From Dipteris shenzhenensis (Eukaryota; Polypodiophyta; Polypodiopsida; Gleicheniales), in the NCBI GenBank assembly GCA_047967505.1, contig CM106539.1: a stretch of DNA of 64,000 nt. One strand, written 5' to 3'. The notes under the pieces are model-generated. The model searched no databases. It worked only from the letters and a program-made list of their open reading frames with translations, and was not told the origin of the DNA. This document shows, in pieces, positions 35,653 to 47,110 of the stretch (positions within the stretch are counted from its first letter, which is position 1; each line of letters starts with the position of its first letter). The position numbers and the translations under genes were made by a program.

Positions 35653-36600
35653 TTGGCGTCTGATTCTCTTTCACAGATTGTCACCGAAAAGTTTGACAAG
35701 AACAACTTCCAAGCATGGAAGTTTAGAATGATGAATTTCCTTATAGGAAAAGGCTATTGGGAGTTCATTACAGGAAATGAAGAAGAACCAATTCTTCCTA
35801 ATGTTCCCAATCAACAGGAAATGCAGGCATTTAAAGGATGGCATGAGAGAGCCAGAAAATTTATGTACTGGCTGTCTATCAGTATTTCAGATTCTATGAT
35901 TGTGCATATTCAGGATGCAAGTACGCCAAAGGAGGCATGGGATACTTTGGCAAAAATGTACAGCACAAATACGCAAGCCAGGAAAATGCAGCTCAAGCAG
36001 GAGTTGCACAATGTGCAGAGAGAAAATATGAGCATCAATGACTACCACATGAAGGTGAAGAAAATTGTAGATGCACTTGCTTCCATTGGGTCGCTAGTAG
36101 AAGATGATGATTTAGTTTCTGTGACCTTGAATGGTCTAGGAAAGGACTATGCACAGTTCCGGACATCCATTGCCGTTCATGAAAAATTTCCTGACTTTGA
36201 GTTGTTTGCTCTTCTAATTTCTTAAGAGCAGAGAATGGTGATGCATCTTCTTCAGGAGGAACTTCAAAAGAAACTGTCTTCTACTCAAATACTGGAAGAG
36301 GTAGAGGTAGAGGTAGAGCAGGCCGATCTGGAGGCCGTGGTAGAAATCAGAATATGCAGCAAACTCAAGAAAACCAGTCTTTTGGAGGAGGACGTGGTAA
36401 CTCTAGAGGCAAGGGGAGCCAAAGAGGTCGTGGTGGATGTAAACAACAATGTTGAATGCTACTATTGTGGTAAAATGGGTCATATGGCTAAAGACTGCTA
36501 TAAAAAGCAGAATGACATCATGAATGGAAAATTGCAGCAAGGGAATTATGCATCTTCTAGTAGACAGGGTGATGATAGAAATGAGCATTTGTTTATGGTG
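35653..36600 (+). pseudogene. Element E gag
   Basis: The codon aligned with B's start ATG is TTG at 35653, so the original start is lost. The capsid frame is open to 36225 (NFQAWKFRM, KEAWDTLAKMYSTN), then a TAA created by a G-to-T change. The Gly/Arg-rich region is in a shifted frame and shortened by about 20 bases relative to B. The zinc knuckle CYYCGKMGHMAKDC is intact near 36455-36496. Confidence 0.88.
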
Positions 36601-36990
36601 CAGCACGTGACCAATTCTGTGACAAGTGCTGAAGAAAGCAATGATGTGTGGTATGTTGACTCAGGTGCATCAAACCACATGACAGGTCATGCAGAATGGA
36701 TGCAGGATGCAAGGAAAATAGAAAGACCAGGATTTGTGAAGACTGGTGATGATACTGCACATCCTATTGTGCAAATTGGTAAAATTCCTTTGTCTATGCA
36801 GGATGGGATAAAGAAATACCTGTTTGATGTATTTCATGTCCCGAACATCACCAAGCATCTGGTTTCTGTTGGTCAAATGGTTGAGTAGGGCTTGCAGGTC
36901 AGATTTAATCCTCGTGTATACTTTGTTGAGGATATGAAAAATAACGGTCGCTTGATAGCAAAAGGAAAGAAGAAGGGCACGATGTTTACG
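36601..36990 (+). pseudogene. Element E protease
   Basis: WYVDSGASNHMTGH keeps the catalytic D-S-G that B has lost. VPNITKHLVSVGQ follows, with a TAG at 36886-36888 where B has CAG. The frame then continues as the pre-integrase region. Confidence 0.87.
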
Positions 36991-38150
36991 TTGGATGCGG
37001 ACATGCTTGAATTGAGTGCAGCAATGTTTGCACATGGGACTGGTGTAGTTGCAGATATTGATATATGGAATAAACGCATTGGTCATGTTAATGTACAGCG
37101 ACTTAAATCAATGCAGGCCCAAAATATTGTTGCAGGATTGCCTAAATTCAAGGTTGCAGAAATGCATAAGGTTTGTGAAGCCTGTCAATTTGGAAAACAG
37201 GCAAGGAAACCATTTCCTAGGCATGTTCAAGAGAGTAAAAAGCCATCAGAATTAATCCACTCTGATGTGTGGACTACTAAAGCTGCATCTATTGGAGGCT
37301 GTCACTATTTTGCCACATTTATTGGTGACTTTAGTAGAAAACTTTGGGTGTATTTTATGAAAAAGAAAAGTGAAGTGTTTGGGCACTTCAAAGCTTTTAA
37401 AGCTATGGTTGAAAAAGAAACAGGCCTGCAAATAACATGCCTAAGGTCAGATGGAGGGGGAGAGTACCTCTCAAATGAGTTTGCAAGGTTCCTGCAGGAG
37501 CATGGCATAAAGCAGCAATATTCATGCAGTCATACCCCACAGCAAAATGGAATTGAAGAAAGGAAAAACATGCATATTTGAGAGGTATCTCGGGCCATGC
37601 TAAATGAAAAATATCTACCAGATTATTATTGGGCTGAAGCAGTTGCTACAGTAGTTTATATAATGAATAGGACTCCCACTGCAGCAATACATGGCATGAC
37701 GCCAGAGGAGATGTATACTGGTAGGAAACCAGATATTTCTCATTTAAAAATTTTTGGTTGCATTGCCTATGTTCATGTGCCAGATGAGTTGAGGTCCAAG
37801 TTGGATCCAAAAGCTGAGAAGTGCATCTTTATTGGTTATTCTCTGCAGTAGAAAGGGTATAGATGCTATAACCCTTCTACTCGTAATTTTACAGTGAGCA
37901 GAGATGTTGTTTTTTATGAGATGAGCAATTGGTATAAACCAGTAAATGTGATTGACGATATAGATGCACAAAATGGTAATGCTGCACAGAATTCATAGCA
38001 GCAATCACAAAATATTAATGGACCTGTAGTGTTCTCTAGCAGTGGTTCACATACTTCGCCATGGATAGGCAGATTGAGATCAGGAGAATCTCCTCAAAGC
38101 AATGCAGATAGTGGTATGCAGGTATCACGAAAAGGAAAAGAGAAGGTAGA
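36991..38150 (+). pseudogene. Element E pre-integrase, integrase and linker
   Basis: IWNKRIGHVNVQRL and CEACQFGKQ lead to the rve core, with [14 protein letters not shown] and QQNGIEERKN keeping D-D-E. The core is ended by TGA at 37579-37581 (GGA to TGA). The C-terminal part 37597-37851 ends in a TAG at 37849-37851, with another at 37996-37998 in the Ser/Gln-rich linker. Confidence 0.9.
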
Positions 38151-38151
38151 T

Positions 38152-39950
38152 TAGCCCATGTTTGATGTGAATGCAGGTCACTCTTATGTGGATGGTGAAT
38201 CCAGTGGCTCAGAACAGAGCATTGATGATGAGTTGGGTATTCCTTCTGTTGTTACACTTGGAGTAAGGAAGACTAGGGATGTTTTGAGAGCACCTGAAAG
38301 TGAGCCTACTTTGCATAGGTCTACCAGAGCCAGGTATCCTGTGGATAGGCTAAAATATGATGGATTTACAGCCATTCACTATTCCTATATGGTCAAGGTG
38401 ATACAGGAACCAGAACCCACTTCTTTTGAGCAAGCCATGCGAAAAGAAAAATGGGAGAAAGCCATGGATGAAGAAATGGATGCCTTGGAAGCAAATGCTA
38501 CATGGGAATTGGTGCCTTTGCCTAAAGACAAGAATGCAATTGGCTGTAAGTGGGTTTATAAGGTGAAGCACAATGCAAATGGTTCTATGAACAGATACAA
38601 GGCAAGATTAGTTGTCAAGGGGTATGCATAGACATATGGCATTGATTATGAAGAAACATTCAGTCCGGTTGCAAGGATGGCAACCGTAAGAGCGGTCTTT
38701 GCTATGGTTGCATCAAAGGGATGGTCGTTACATCAGATGGATGTAAAGAATGCCTTCTTGCATGGTGATTTGTAAGAAGAGGTCTTTATGGAGCAGCCAC
38801 CAGGTTATGTTCATGCTATTCATCTTGAGTTTGTTTGCAAGTTGAAGAAAGCCTTGTATGGCTTGAAGCAAGCACCTAGAGCATGGTCTGACAAGATAGG
38901 GCAGTATCTTGTCACTATTGGCTTTCAGATTTCCAAGGCAGATTTCTCACTTTATGTGAGAAAGACAGAGAAAGGTATTATGCTACTTGTCATTTATGTT
39001 GATGATTGGATCATCACAGGTGATAGTGATGAAGATATCCTTCATGTGAAAATGCTATTGAAGCAGATGTTTGAGATGAAGGATTTGGGAGAGCTGCATT
39101 ATTTCTTGGGCATTGAGGTGATTAGACCACCAAGTGGGATACGGCTCTTGCAGAGGCAATATGGATTGGACATGCTATCCAAATATGGGATGACAGGCTG
39201 TAAGCCTATTTCAGTTCCTTTGGAGCAGAATGTGAAGCTGAGTGCAGATGCAGGTGAGCTTTTGGAAGACCCTACTATGTACAGATGCATAGTAGGAAGT
39301 TTGATTTATATAACTATTACCAGGCCAAATTTGAGCTATGCTGTTGGATTGGTAAGTCAGTTTATGCAGGCTCCAAGCAAACCGCATTTGGATGCGGCTA
39401 GACGCATACTCAGGTATGTGAAGTCCACATTGCAGTATGGACTATTTTATGAGACTAGGGTTCAGATATAGTTGCATGGATACACTGATGCTGATTGGGC
39501 TGGTAGTATTTCTTATAGATGATCTACCAGTGGATATGTGTTCTCTTTTGGGAGTGCTGCAGTCACTTGGAGTAGCAAGAAACAGCCTACAGTTGCCTTG
39601 TCGAGCATAGAAGCTGAGTATAGGGGTGCAGCAATGGCTGCATGTGAGGTAGCTTGGTTGCATAAGCTACTTTATGATATGCATCAGTCTACAAATGGGC
39701 CAATTGTCATTTATCCTGACAACATAAGCAGTATACACTTGGCAAATAACCCAGTCTATCATGCTAGGACAAAGCACATTGAGGTGCATTATCACTATGT
39801 GTGGGGGAAGGTTTTACTAGGTCTTATTGATCTAGTTTATGTCAGCACAGAGGATCAGGTAGTTGACATATTCACGAAGGCATTGGGCGCAGAGAAGCTG
39901 CGCAAGTTCAGAGACCTGCTTGGTGTGCAGGAATCAGGATTGAGCTCGAG
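38152..39950 (+). pseudogene. Element E reverse transcriptase and RNase H
   Basis: The segment starts with a TAG at 38152-38154. RT motifs [10 protein letters not shown] and [11 protein letters not shown] precede a TAG at 38629-38631. [14 protein letters not shown] is then followed by the TAA shared with B at 38773-38775. The 227-codon open frame 38788-39471 holds [10 protein letters not shown] and IYVDDWIITGDSD, with Trp for the usual Leu after the Asp pair. A TAG at 39469-39471 opens RNase H, which keeps YTDADWAGS, AEYRGAAMA and ARTKHIEVHYHY to 39950. Confidence 0.92.
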
Positions 39951-39956
39951 GGGGAG
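39948..39956 (+). other. Polypurine tract of element E
   Basis: GAGGGGGAG directly precedes the 3' LTR, as in B and C. Confidence 0.85.
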
Positions 39957-40309
39957 TGTTGAGATATCGAGCTCCACTCGTGATATGCCAGGGTGACCGT
40001 TGTGCATTTATGTCACCGACTTGTTAGCTGCAGATGCGGTTGGTACACCGCCCATGAGTAATAACTGGATGACAGCTATCCTTATGTACTCTAGTTCATG
40101 GCTCAGTTAGTATGCCACCTTAGTTAGCTGAGTTTGGTTTGAGACCCACATATAGGGTTCTTCTATTTCTTTGTACTAGAGTTCTTTTTGGCTTTCACAA
40201 CTAAGAAGAGGAAAATTGTTTTCAGCCTCCACCTTTGTGTGTATTCCCCCATTGTATATGTGAGAAAGCCGCAAGTGAGACTCCTTCCTTCTCTCCCACT
40301 ATCTTCACA
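39957..40309 (+). repeat. 3' LTR of element E
   Basis: 353 bp with intact TGTTGAGATATCG and TCTTCACA ends, followed by the target duplication AACTG. Confidence 0.95.
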
Positions 40310-40547
40310 AACTGTCCCTAACAGCTAGTAGTAGTGGCCTTATCCACCACATCATGTTTTGAACTATTTTCTATTCTTGACTGTTACCCGACTGAAGTTG
40401 GGATGATGTTTTAAGCTGATCTTCACCTCCTATATGAGGGTGGTGGTTGTGATCTACTAGAATACAAACTACTAGTAACATTTCTACTATATATAGAGTG
40501 ATCTCAGTTCTTTTTATGTTTTGAGTTATCTTTGCATCTTTTCAACA

Positions 40548-41576
40548 TTAGTCAGACGTAAGTCCGACCTTGGCACTACCATTGCCAGGTGTGGATATGT
40601 GTAGGTGTTTTCCAGCTTTTTGGAGACACCATCAACACTATTGGAGATCCTCTACTATGTTCAAACTCTGCGTGCTGATTTTTTGCTAATACATAAGCAA
40701 TTCTACAAAAAGAGAGCAAACCGTAAGATCTACAACACCACATGAAAAATAGACTAGCAGATGCAACAACTTTCACAAAAATCAAGCATACAATGAAGCA
40801 TTGTCGCACAAAAGAAATCCATCAGAAATCACTTGAAGGTGGACTACAGTTGGAATTTCTTCAAGACTTCTGCTTTCACCTTCATTCAAAGAAAATCAGC
40901 TAGATAGCCGCCACACACTCTGGACAAGTGAATACACTGCGAGACGAGTGGGGGGGTGCCTACGAAGCTATAGCTCTAAATCTGCAATCAGTGCCAAGCA
41001 GAGCCTGGTCCGACTCCTGTCTAACAATACAAGGGAGGAACAATCGGACCAATGTCGTACTCCACACAAAGAACAATCAACTATTGAAGACCAAAAGATC
41101 GAGAAAGTGCCAGCAGGCTACTCATGAAAATGCACTAGATGCAACTCTACAGTAGCCAGTGATTAAAGTGCTCTATTTTTCTCTTACATGGCAAGTATGT
41201 TGGTCCATGTCGGATAACTCTCAGGAGCAAACATCGCCTCACCGAATTGGCTATGCCTACTTCATTAGAAATTGTGTTAGACTGGAAGCGAGCACATAGA
41301 CGAATGATCAGGATGACATTTTCCATGATCCAGATTACACACCGAGTGGAACAAGTTCTTCTGACAATTCTATGCATGGCACAGAAGTAAGTGTAGTACA
41401 GCTTGAACTTACCCAATTGATCACCTACTAAAGAATTAATCAAGAGGAGTATTGCGATAAATTTTGGAGCACACTTATTTGTACAAGCTCAAAGGAAACT
41501 CGACTTCAATACATTGCCTTCACCTCCAAAAAGGAGACAACAAGTTCCACCTCAAAGACAACAACAATAGCCAAGA
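40548..41576. other. No recognisable gene; probable leader of F
   Basis: This kilobase upstream of F gag has no recognised coding on either strand. Words such as TCCGAC recur both here and in the tail of F after its integrase, which fits its being part of the same element. No PBS of the initiator-Met type was seen. Confidence 0.4.
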
Positions 41577-42730
41577 ATGCGGAATCCCTTGGTGAAATTA
41601 GCTAAATTCACCGACAAGAAAGGACAAGATCCCGACAGCCATGTCGAACAGTTTGAGACAAGATGGGCTGCAAGCGGATTTGGACAACTGCCGGACCTCA
41701 CCAAAAAAGAGAAGTTTGCAGCAAAATTTAATGGTAAGGCAATGAATTGGCTTATGCAATATGGTGTAGCTCATTTTCAATCTTATGATGAATTGAAAAC
41801 TTCCTTTTTAAGTCATTTTCGTAAAGAAAAAACTCCAGAATACATACTCAAGAAGCTTTGAAATATGAAGCAAGAACATCTGTTAGTTGAAGACTATGCA
41901 CAGATGTTCTGAAATCTGAACAGGAGGTTGACAAATAATCAACAACCCACTGATGAGCAGTTGGGAGATTATTTTTGTAAAGGACTCAACAAGGAATTAC
42001 GGACAGCAGTAGCTGGCAAAGATCAGCTTGGAGGAGTAAATGATTTCAACAACATGGTTGATGATGCACAAAGAGCAAAAAGAAGACTTGGCACTATGTC
42101 AAGGTCCAAAAAAAAGAAGAAGAAAATACATTCCGACTCTAAAACAGATTGTGAAACAAAAACAGACACTGATGCAGAAGAAGAAAAAAGTGATGCAACA
42201 ACCGATGACACATCAGATGAAGAGAGTGATGAGGAAGAGACCTCCAAGAAAAAGAAAAGATAGAGCAAGGACAAAGACAAATCAAAAGGCAAGAAGAAAA
42301 TAGACAAGCTCTCTAAGTTAGAGCAAATGATCAAAGAGCAATTGGAAACTTTGAAAATGCCCCCACCTTCACCTAAAATTGCTTGTGCATTTTGTGGGAA
42401 GGACAATCATGAGAAAGAACGATGCTGGTATATTCCAAATTATAGGGGGAGAGTTTCTTCTCATGTACGAAACTCAAACAACCAAGCCCCACTAGTGGTA
42501 GCCAATCAGATTGCAGTATAGGTAGCCAAGGACAACAAAGATTCAACAATCCACAACCAAGAAGACTGAATCAGCAGAATTAGGGAAATCAACAAGGACA
42601 AAGCCAGAATCAACCATGCACATACTGTGGTATGGAAGGACATAGACAAAGTCCTCAATGTGAACTTTGGTGCAAGCACCGAGGAGAAAGAGGAATCCCC
42701 ATTATCAACTATAATGCAAGAGGTAATTAG
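41577..42730 (+). pseudogene. Element F gag
   Basis: ATG 41577 opens a gag domain (FTDKKGQDPDSHVEQFE, KFNGKAMNWLMQYG, FRKEKTPEY), with stops near 41861 and 41912. The frame resumes at 41928 with DEQLGDYFCKGLNKEL, a Lys run and a strongly acidic Asp/Glu stretch, then Lys again. Two zinc knuckles follow, CAFCGKDNHEKERC (42384-42425) and CTYCGMEGHRQSPQC (42617-42661). The charged central region is the part most like remnant H. Confidence 0.82.
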
Positions 42731-43390
42731 AATCAACAACAGCAGCCACCACCAGGCGTTCATATGGTGTACTTGGATCCTATAAATGAGGATTACAATA
42801 AACAAACTCAAAGAAGTCATAGTAATATACAAGCACTGGAAGTGACTAGATCTAAAGGTACAAAGCCCATGCCCGCAGCCTTAAAGATGCACCAAGAATG
42901 GCAGCAAAGTCAATGAACTGGTCCAATCAGGCACAGGTCAGAAATCAAGCACTACAGCAAATACTTGAGAATAATGTGGCATCAAAGGCACGAACATGAC
43001 AAATACAAAACAAGGGTAAGGCTAAGCTCAACCTCTGACAATTCCAAAAACAGTCCGACAGTCTTCTGATAGAAAACATTCGACATCAAGCCACGGCTAG
43101 TCAACTTTAGCATGACAACATACAACAATTTAACAAGACCCCAGACACATAAAAAAGAGTACAAGCTTCCTCCAACCAGAGATATATTCCAAAAGACAAA
43201 CAAGATTTGCTGGTCAGACCTAGCTCGGACTCAAGTCAGCACCAAAAAAATGGTGACATAATCAAGATAACAGAAATCAAAGAGGAACAGACAGTTCCAA
43301 TTCTAGACACCATGCTAAAAAAAAAGAAGTCAGATACAGGAAAAGGACAAGAAGGAATAGGAAAATCCCACACTCTTCTTTAAAGAGCTT

Positions 43391-43765
43391 TTGGAGTCCA
43401 AAGTGCAAATAACATTGTATCAACTTTTGAATCTTGTTCAAGCCTTTAAGCATCAATTATGCCAGAATTTGCATTTTTTTGACAATCCTATACCCACAAA
43501 TCAGCCACAGAGTGATGATGAAGAGGAAACCCGAGACATCTACACATCCAATATTGAAGATGTGGATTATCAAGTCCCACTCATAAATGTGGATTATAAA
43601 AGGCAAAGGATCCCTGAGGTACTAGTTAATGGAGGGTCAAGAGTGAATATCCTCTCTGAGGATCTATTAAAAAAAATTTGTTGCAATGAACTTACACCAG
43701 CACCATTTCAAGTCAAAATGGTTGACCAAAGGAGGATACAACCTCTTGGAATACTACGAGGATAG
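43391..43765 (+). pseudogene. Element F aspartic protease
   Basis: The loop reads VLVNGGSRVNILSED, with Asn at the position of the catalytic Asp (VDGGS in the family). RIQPLGILRG follows, then after a frameshift YSMLLGRPWLRAA near 43840. It is probably inactive. An acidic stretch (SDDEEETRD) precedes the domain. Confidence 0.82.
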
Positions 43766-44328
43766 GAAATTACTATTATGGGACTCTCCTTCACGGTTAC
43801 ATTTGTCATACTCAGGATGGAGGAAAGAGATTGTGCATATTCCATGTTACTGGGTAGGCCGTGGTTGAGAGCTGCCAAAGTGAAACAAGACTGGGGTTCA
43901 GAAAGAATTACAATCACGAAAGGCAAAAAGAAGTTCAAAATCAATCTCTCTTCAGGGAGAATCTTCCCAAAACAGAGTTACAAGCAGAAGGCACTAATGT
44001 GATAGCAAAATTTGAGGAGGATGAGGAGGAAATTTTCCTTAGGAGAAATCCTATGGTTTTCCCCATTTTTGAAATTGATGTAATCAAAATTATTGATCAA
44101 TATACATGCTCAAATCAACAAACAGAGTCATTCGACCTACATCCGGACACAGTCGAAAAATAGTCAGAACTAGATTCTATCAACACCAGCCTCTAAAGTG
44201 ACAATCAGGCCCAACTAGATGACCCACTACATGAGGATACTCAGAAATCAGCTACACAGGCCATCCTAGAGTTTGAAGCTCACTTTGAAGAACATATGCA
44301 AAAGAGTGCTAGAGTCTGACAAGATGAC

Positions 44329-45330
44329 TTGGAGGAGACGAACCTTGGAGACCCCCACAACCCCAAGACAGTTTTGGTAAGTACTGGTCTTCCCCCACCT
44401 TTCAAAATGGCTTTAAAAGACTTATTGACAGGGTATAAGGATGTCTTTTCTTGGCATTATACTGATATGAAAGGAGTAGACCCCAAGATCTGTCAGCATA
44501 GAATCAACTTAAAGCAAGATGCTATGCTAGTGATCTAGGGAAGATACAGAATGAATCCCAACTATGCAAAACAAGTTAAAGAGGAAATTGATAAGCTATT
44601 GAGAGTTGTTTTTATTTATCCTCTCACACATGATACATGGCTTTAGCTATTGTAATTGTGCCAAAAAAGAATGGAAAACTCAAAATATGTGTGGACTACA
44701 GAAAGCTCAATGCTGCCACAATTACTGATCCTTTCCCTCTACCATTTTGTGATTCTTTACTAGATGTTGTAGCAGGTCATGAAATCTATAGTTTTCTTGA
44801 TGGTTTCAATGGGTACAACCAGATAAGAATGGCACCTGAAGATAAAGACAAAACAACATTTGTCACTGAATGGGGAATATTTCCTTCTAATGTTATGACA
44901 TTTGGTCTTAAGAATGCCCCTCCAAAATTTCAAAATTACATTCAGGAGGTATTTGTTGGATATCTTACATCTTTTACAAAATTTTTCCTTGATGATCTTT
45001 CAGTATTTGGGAAAAAAGTGGAGCATCTACAACACTTGAGCTTATGCTTTGCCAAGTGTAGAATGGCTAGTCTAACCTTAAACCCAGCCAAATGTGCATT
45101 TGCTGCTATAAGTAGAGGAATTGTACCAAGGCACATCATCTCCCAAGATGGAATGGAAATAGATCCAAATAAAGTTTCAGCCATTCAACATGCTAAACCA
45201 CCCAAAAACATCAAGCAGCTTCAAAGATTTATAGGCCAAATTAAATGGCATTGCAAATTTCTTAGATACCTTGCTGACATATGTTATTCTCTCACAAAAC
45301 TGACACGAGAAACAGAGCCATACATCTAGG
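44329..45330 (+). pseudogene. Element F reverse transcriptase
   Basis: The pre-RT block YKDVFSWHYTDMKGVDP is followed by a TAG at 44536-44538 and YRMNPNYAKQVKEEID. A frameshift near 44640 lies just before AIVIVPKKNGK, CVDYRKLNAAT and FLDGFNGYNQI. FVTEWG is followed by the active site KFFLDDLSVF, then LNPAKCAF and LQRFIGQIKWH. It ends at a TAG near 45330. Confidence 0.9.
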
Positions 45331-45356
45331 GTGATGTACAGCAATATGCTTTTAAT

Positions 45357-45950
45357 ATGCTAAAGAAAATGTTAATGATAGCACCTATACTACAACCACC
45401 TGATTGGACTCTTCCTTTTGAGGTTTTTGTTGATGCTTCCGATGCAGCAGTAGGTGCAGTACTTATGCAGCAAAGAACAACAAAGTGGTTCAGACCAGTT
45501 TGCTATGCCAGCAGAATCTTAACTAAGCATGAGAGAAACTATGTAGTCACAGAAAGAGAAGCACTTGGAATGATCTATGCATTGCACAAATTCAAACATT
45601 ATTTATTGGGCAACAAGGTACATTTTCATGTGGAGCATCAAGCTCATATTTATTTAGTGAACAAACTGCAATTAACAGGAAGATTGGCCAGATGGATGCT
45701 TTTGTTGCAGGAATTTGACTATATCATTGTGCATAGGCCTGGAAAACAACATGCCATTGCTGATTACTTGAGCAGGTTGCTATCAGGAGAAGCTCTAACT
45801 GGCATACCAGATGAACTTCCTAATGTAGGCATTTTTATGGTAAGAATTGAAGAGCCACCTAATTGGTATGATAAAATGCTATTCTTTCTCACTGATGGTT
45901 TAATCCCTGAAACATTCTCTAGGGATCAGAGAAAGAAACTTGTTTTATAG
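45357..45950 (+). pseudogene. Element F RNase H
   Basis: VFVDASDAAVGAVLMQQ, VTEREALGMIYALHKFKHYL, VEHQAHIYLVNK (Glu in place of the usual Asp after the first residue) and QHAIADYLSRL give the standard Gypsy order. It is open for 197 codons and ends in a TAG. Confidence 0.9.
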
Positions 45951-45999
45951 AGTAGACCTTTCCTAGTCATTGCCGATGTTTTGTATAAAAGAGGAATTA

Positions 46000-47110
46000 G
46001 CTAGGTAATCATAAGATGTGTCCAAGATCATGAGCAGAAAGTTGTCATATCTGAAGTCCATGGAGGACTAGCAGGAGGACACTTTTCTGGAGACATTACA
46101 GGTAAGAAGACTTTGCAAGCTGGTTTATGGTGGCCTACAGTTCTAAAAGATGCTCATAATTGGGCCAAAGAATGTTTGCCATGTCAAAGAGGTGATAGAC
46201 CACTTGACAGTGATAGGATTCCCCATCAGCCAATTCTCCCCTTGGGACCTTTTCAGAAATGGGGACTAGATTTCATTGGACCCATCAAGCCTCTAGCAAA
46301 ATTTTCAGGTAATCAATATATTTTGGGTGTCACTGACTATTGTACAAAATGGGTTGAAGCTGTAGCACTCAAAACATGCAAAGCTAGAACTGTAGCACAT
46401 TTCCTTTATCACAATATTGTCACCAGATTTGGTGTTCCTATTGAAATAGTGTCAGACAGAGGAACACATTTCCTCAACAAAACTATTAGGAAGATGACTA
46501 AAATGTACATGATGTTGCATAAAATGTCTACAGCCTATTATCCACAAGCCAATGGGCAAGCTGAGAGCTCCAATAAATTGATGAAAAAGGTCTACAGAAG
46601 AACAGTTACTGATCACCCTGAGCGTTGGGATCAACACTTGGATTCAGTGCTATGGGCACTTAGAATAGCACACAAGGTTGCAACTAGGTTAACACCTTTG
46701 AGGTTGGTATATGGCTGTGAAACAGTATTACCTATGGAATTTTTGACAGGTAGCCTTAGAGTGGCAATAGATAATAATTTATCTCTAAAAGATTCAATCA
46801 ATGCAAGATTAGAGCAACTTTTGCAATTGGATGAGGATAGGCTCACAAGTTGACATACTGCTGATATAATTTTAGAAAAGGAGAGCAGCATGGATAAACA
46901 AAAACATAAAGTTCAAATTGTTCAAAAAAGGTGATTTAGTGTTAATGTTTAACACAGAGTTGGGGAAAATGCCAGGAAAGTTCAAGCTCAGATATGATGG
47001 TCCCTTCAAGGTACTTGAGGTTTTTGAGCAAGGTACCTTCAAAATAGCTAACCTAGATGGGAACGTATTTGACAAACCAGTCAACGGTTTCAGGCTCAAG
47101 CTTTATGTTG
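46000..47110 (+). pseudogene. Element F integrase
   Basis: The zinc region starts before 46113 (SEVHGGLAGGHF) and ends CLPCQRGD. The core has WGLDFIGP, IVSDRGTHF and ANGQAESSN, so D-D-E is complete, and VTDHPERWD and LVYGCETVLPMEF follow. After a TGA at 46851 the C-terminal SH3-like part continues at 46918 (GDLVLMFN, KLRYDGPFKVLEVF, KPVNGFRLKLYVG). No chromodomain was seen. Confidence 0.9.

Larger units (their letters stand above)
34873..40309 (+). mobile_element. Copia element E, full length, plus strand
   Basis: This is the third member of the B family: 5' LTR 34873-35225, PBS 35226-35243, gag, PR, IN, RT, RH, PPT 39948-39956 and 3' LTR 39957-40309. The target duplication AACTG is perfect (34868-34872 and 40310-40314). 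The LTRs are both 353 bp and differ at seven positions, all transitions by eye. The coding region has six CAG-to-TAG stops, the TAA shared with B, and other losses. It is inserted one base to the right of the centre of a 24-bp palindrome. Confidence 0.95.
34750..40547. repeat. LTR-like segment (34750-34872 plus 40315-40547) split by element E
   Basis: With E removed this is about 356 bp, starting TGTTGAGGGTG and ending TTTTCAACA, an inverted terminal TGTTGA/TCAACA pair. It contains CTATATATAG near 40489. It lies between the oppositely oriented gag genes of H and F and could be the LTR of either. No target duplication or partner copy was found, so the assignment is tentative. Confidence 0.35.

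Noticed and set aside
42023-42406. Minus-strand Ser/Leu-rich frame with apparent membrane segments
   Set aside because: It is the complement of the Lys/Asp/Glu-rich F gag; hydrophobic runs appear only because charged codons are read backwards.
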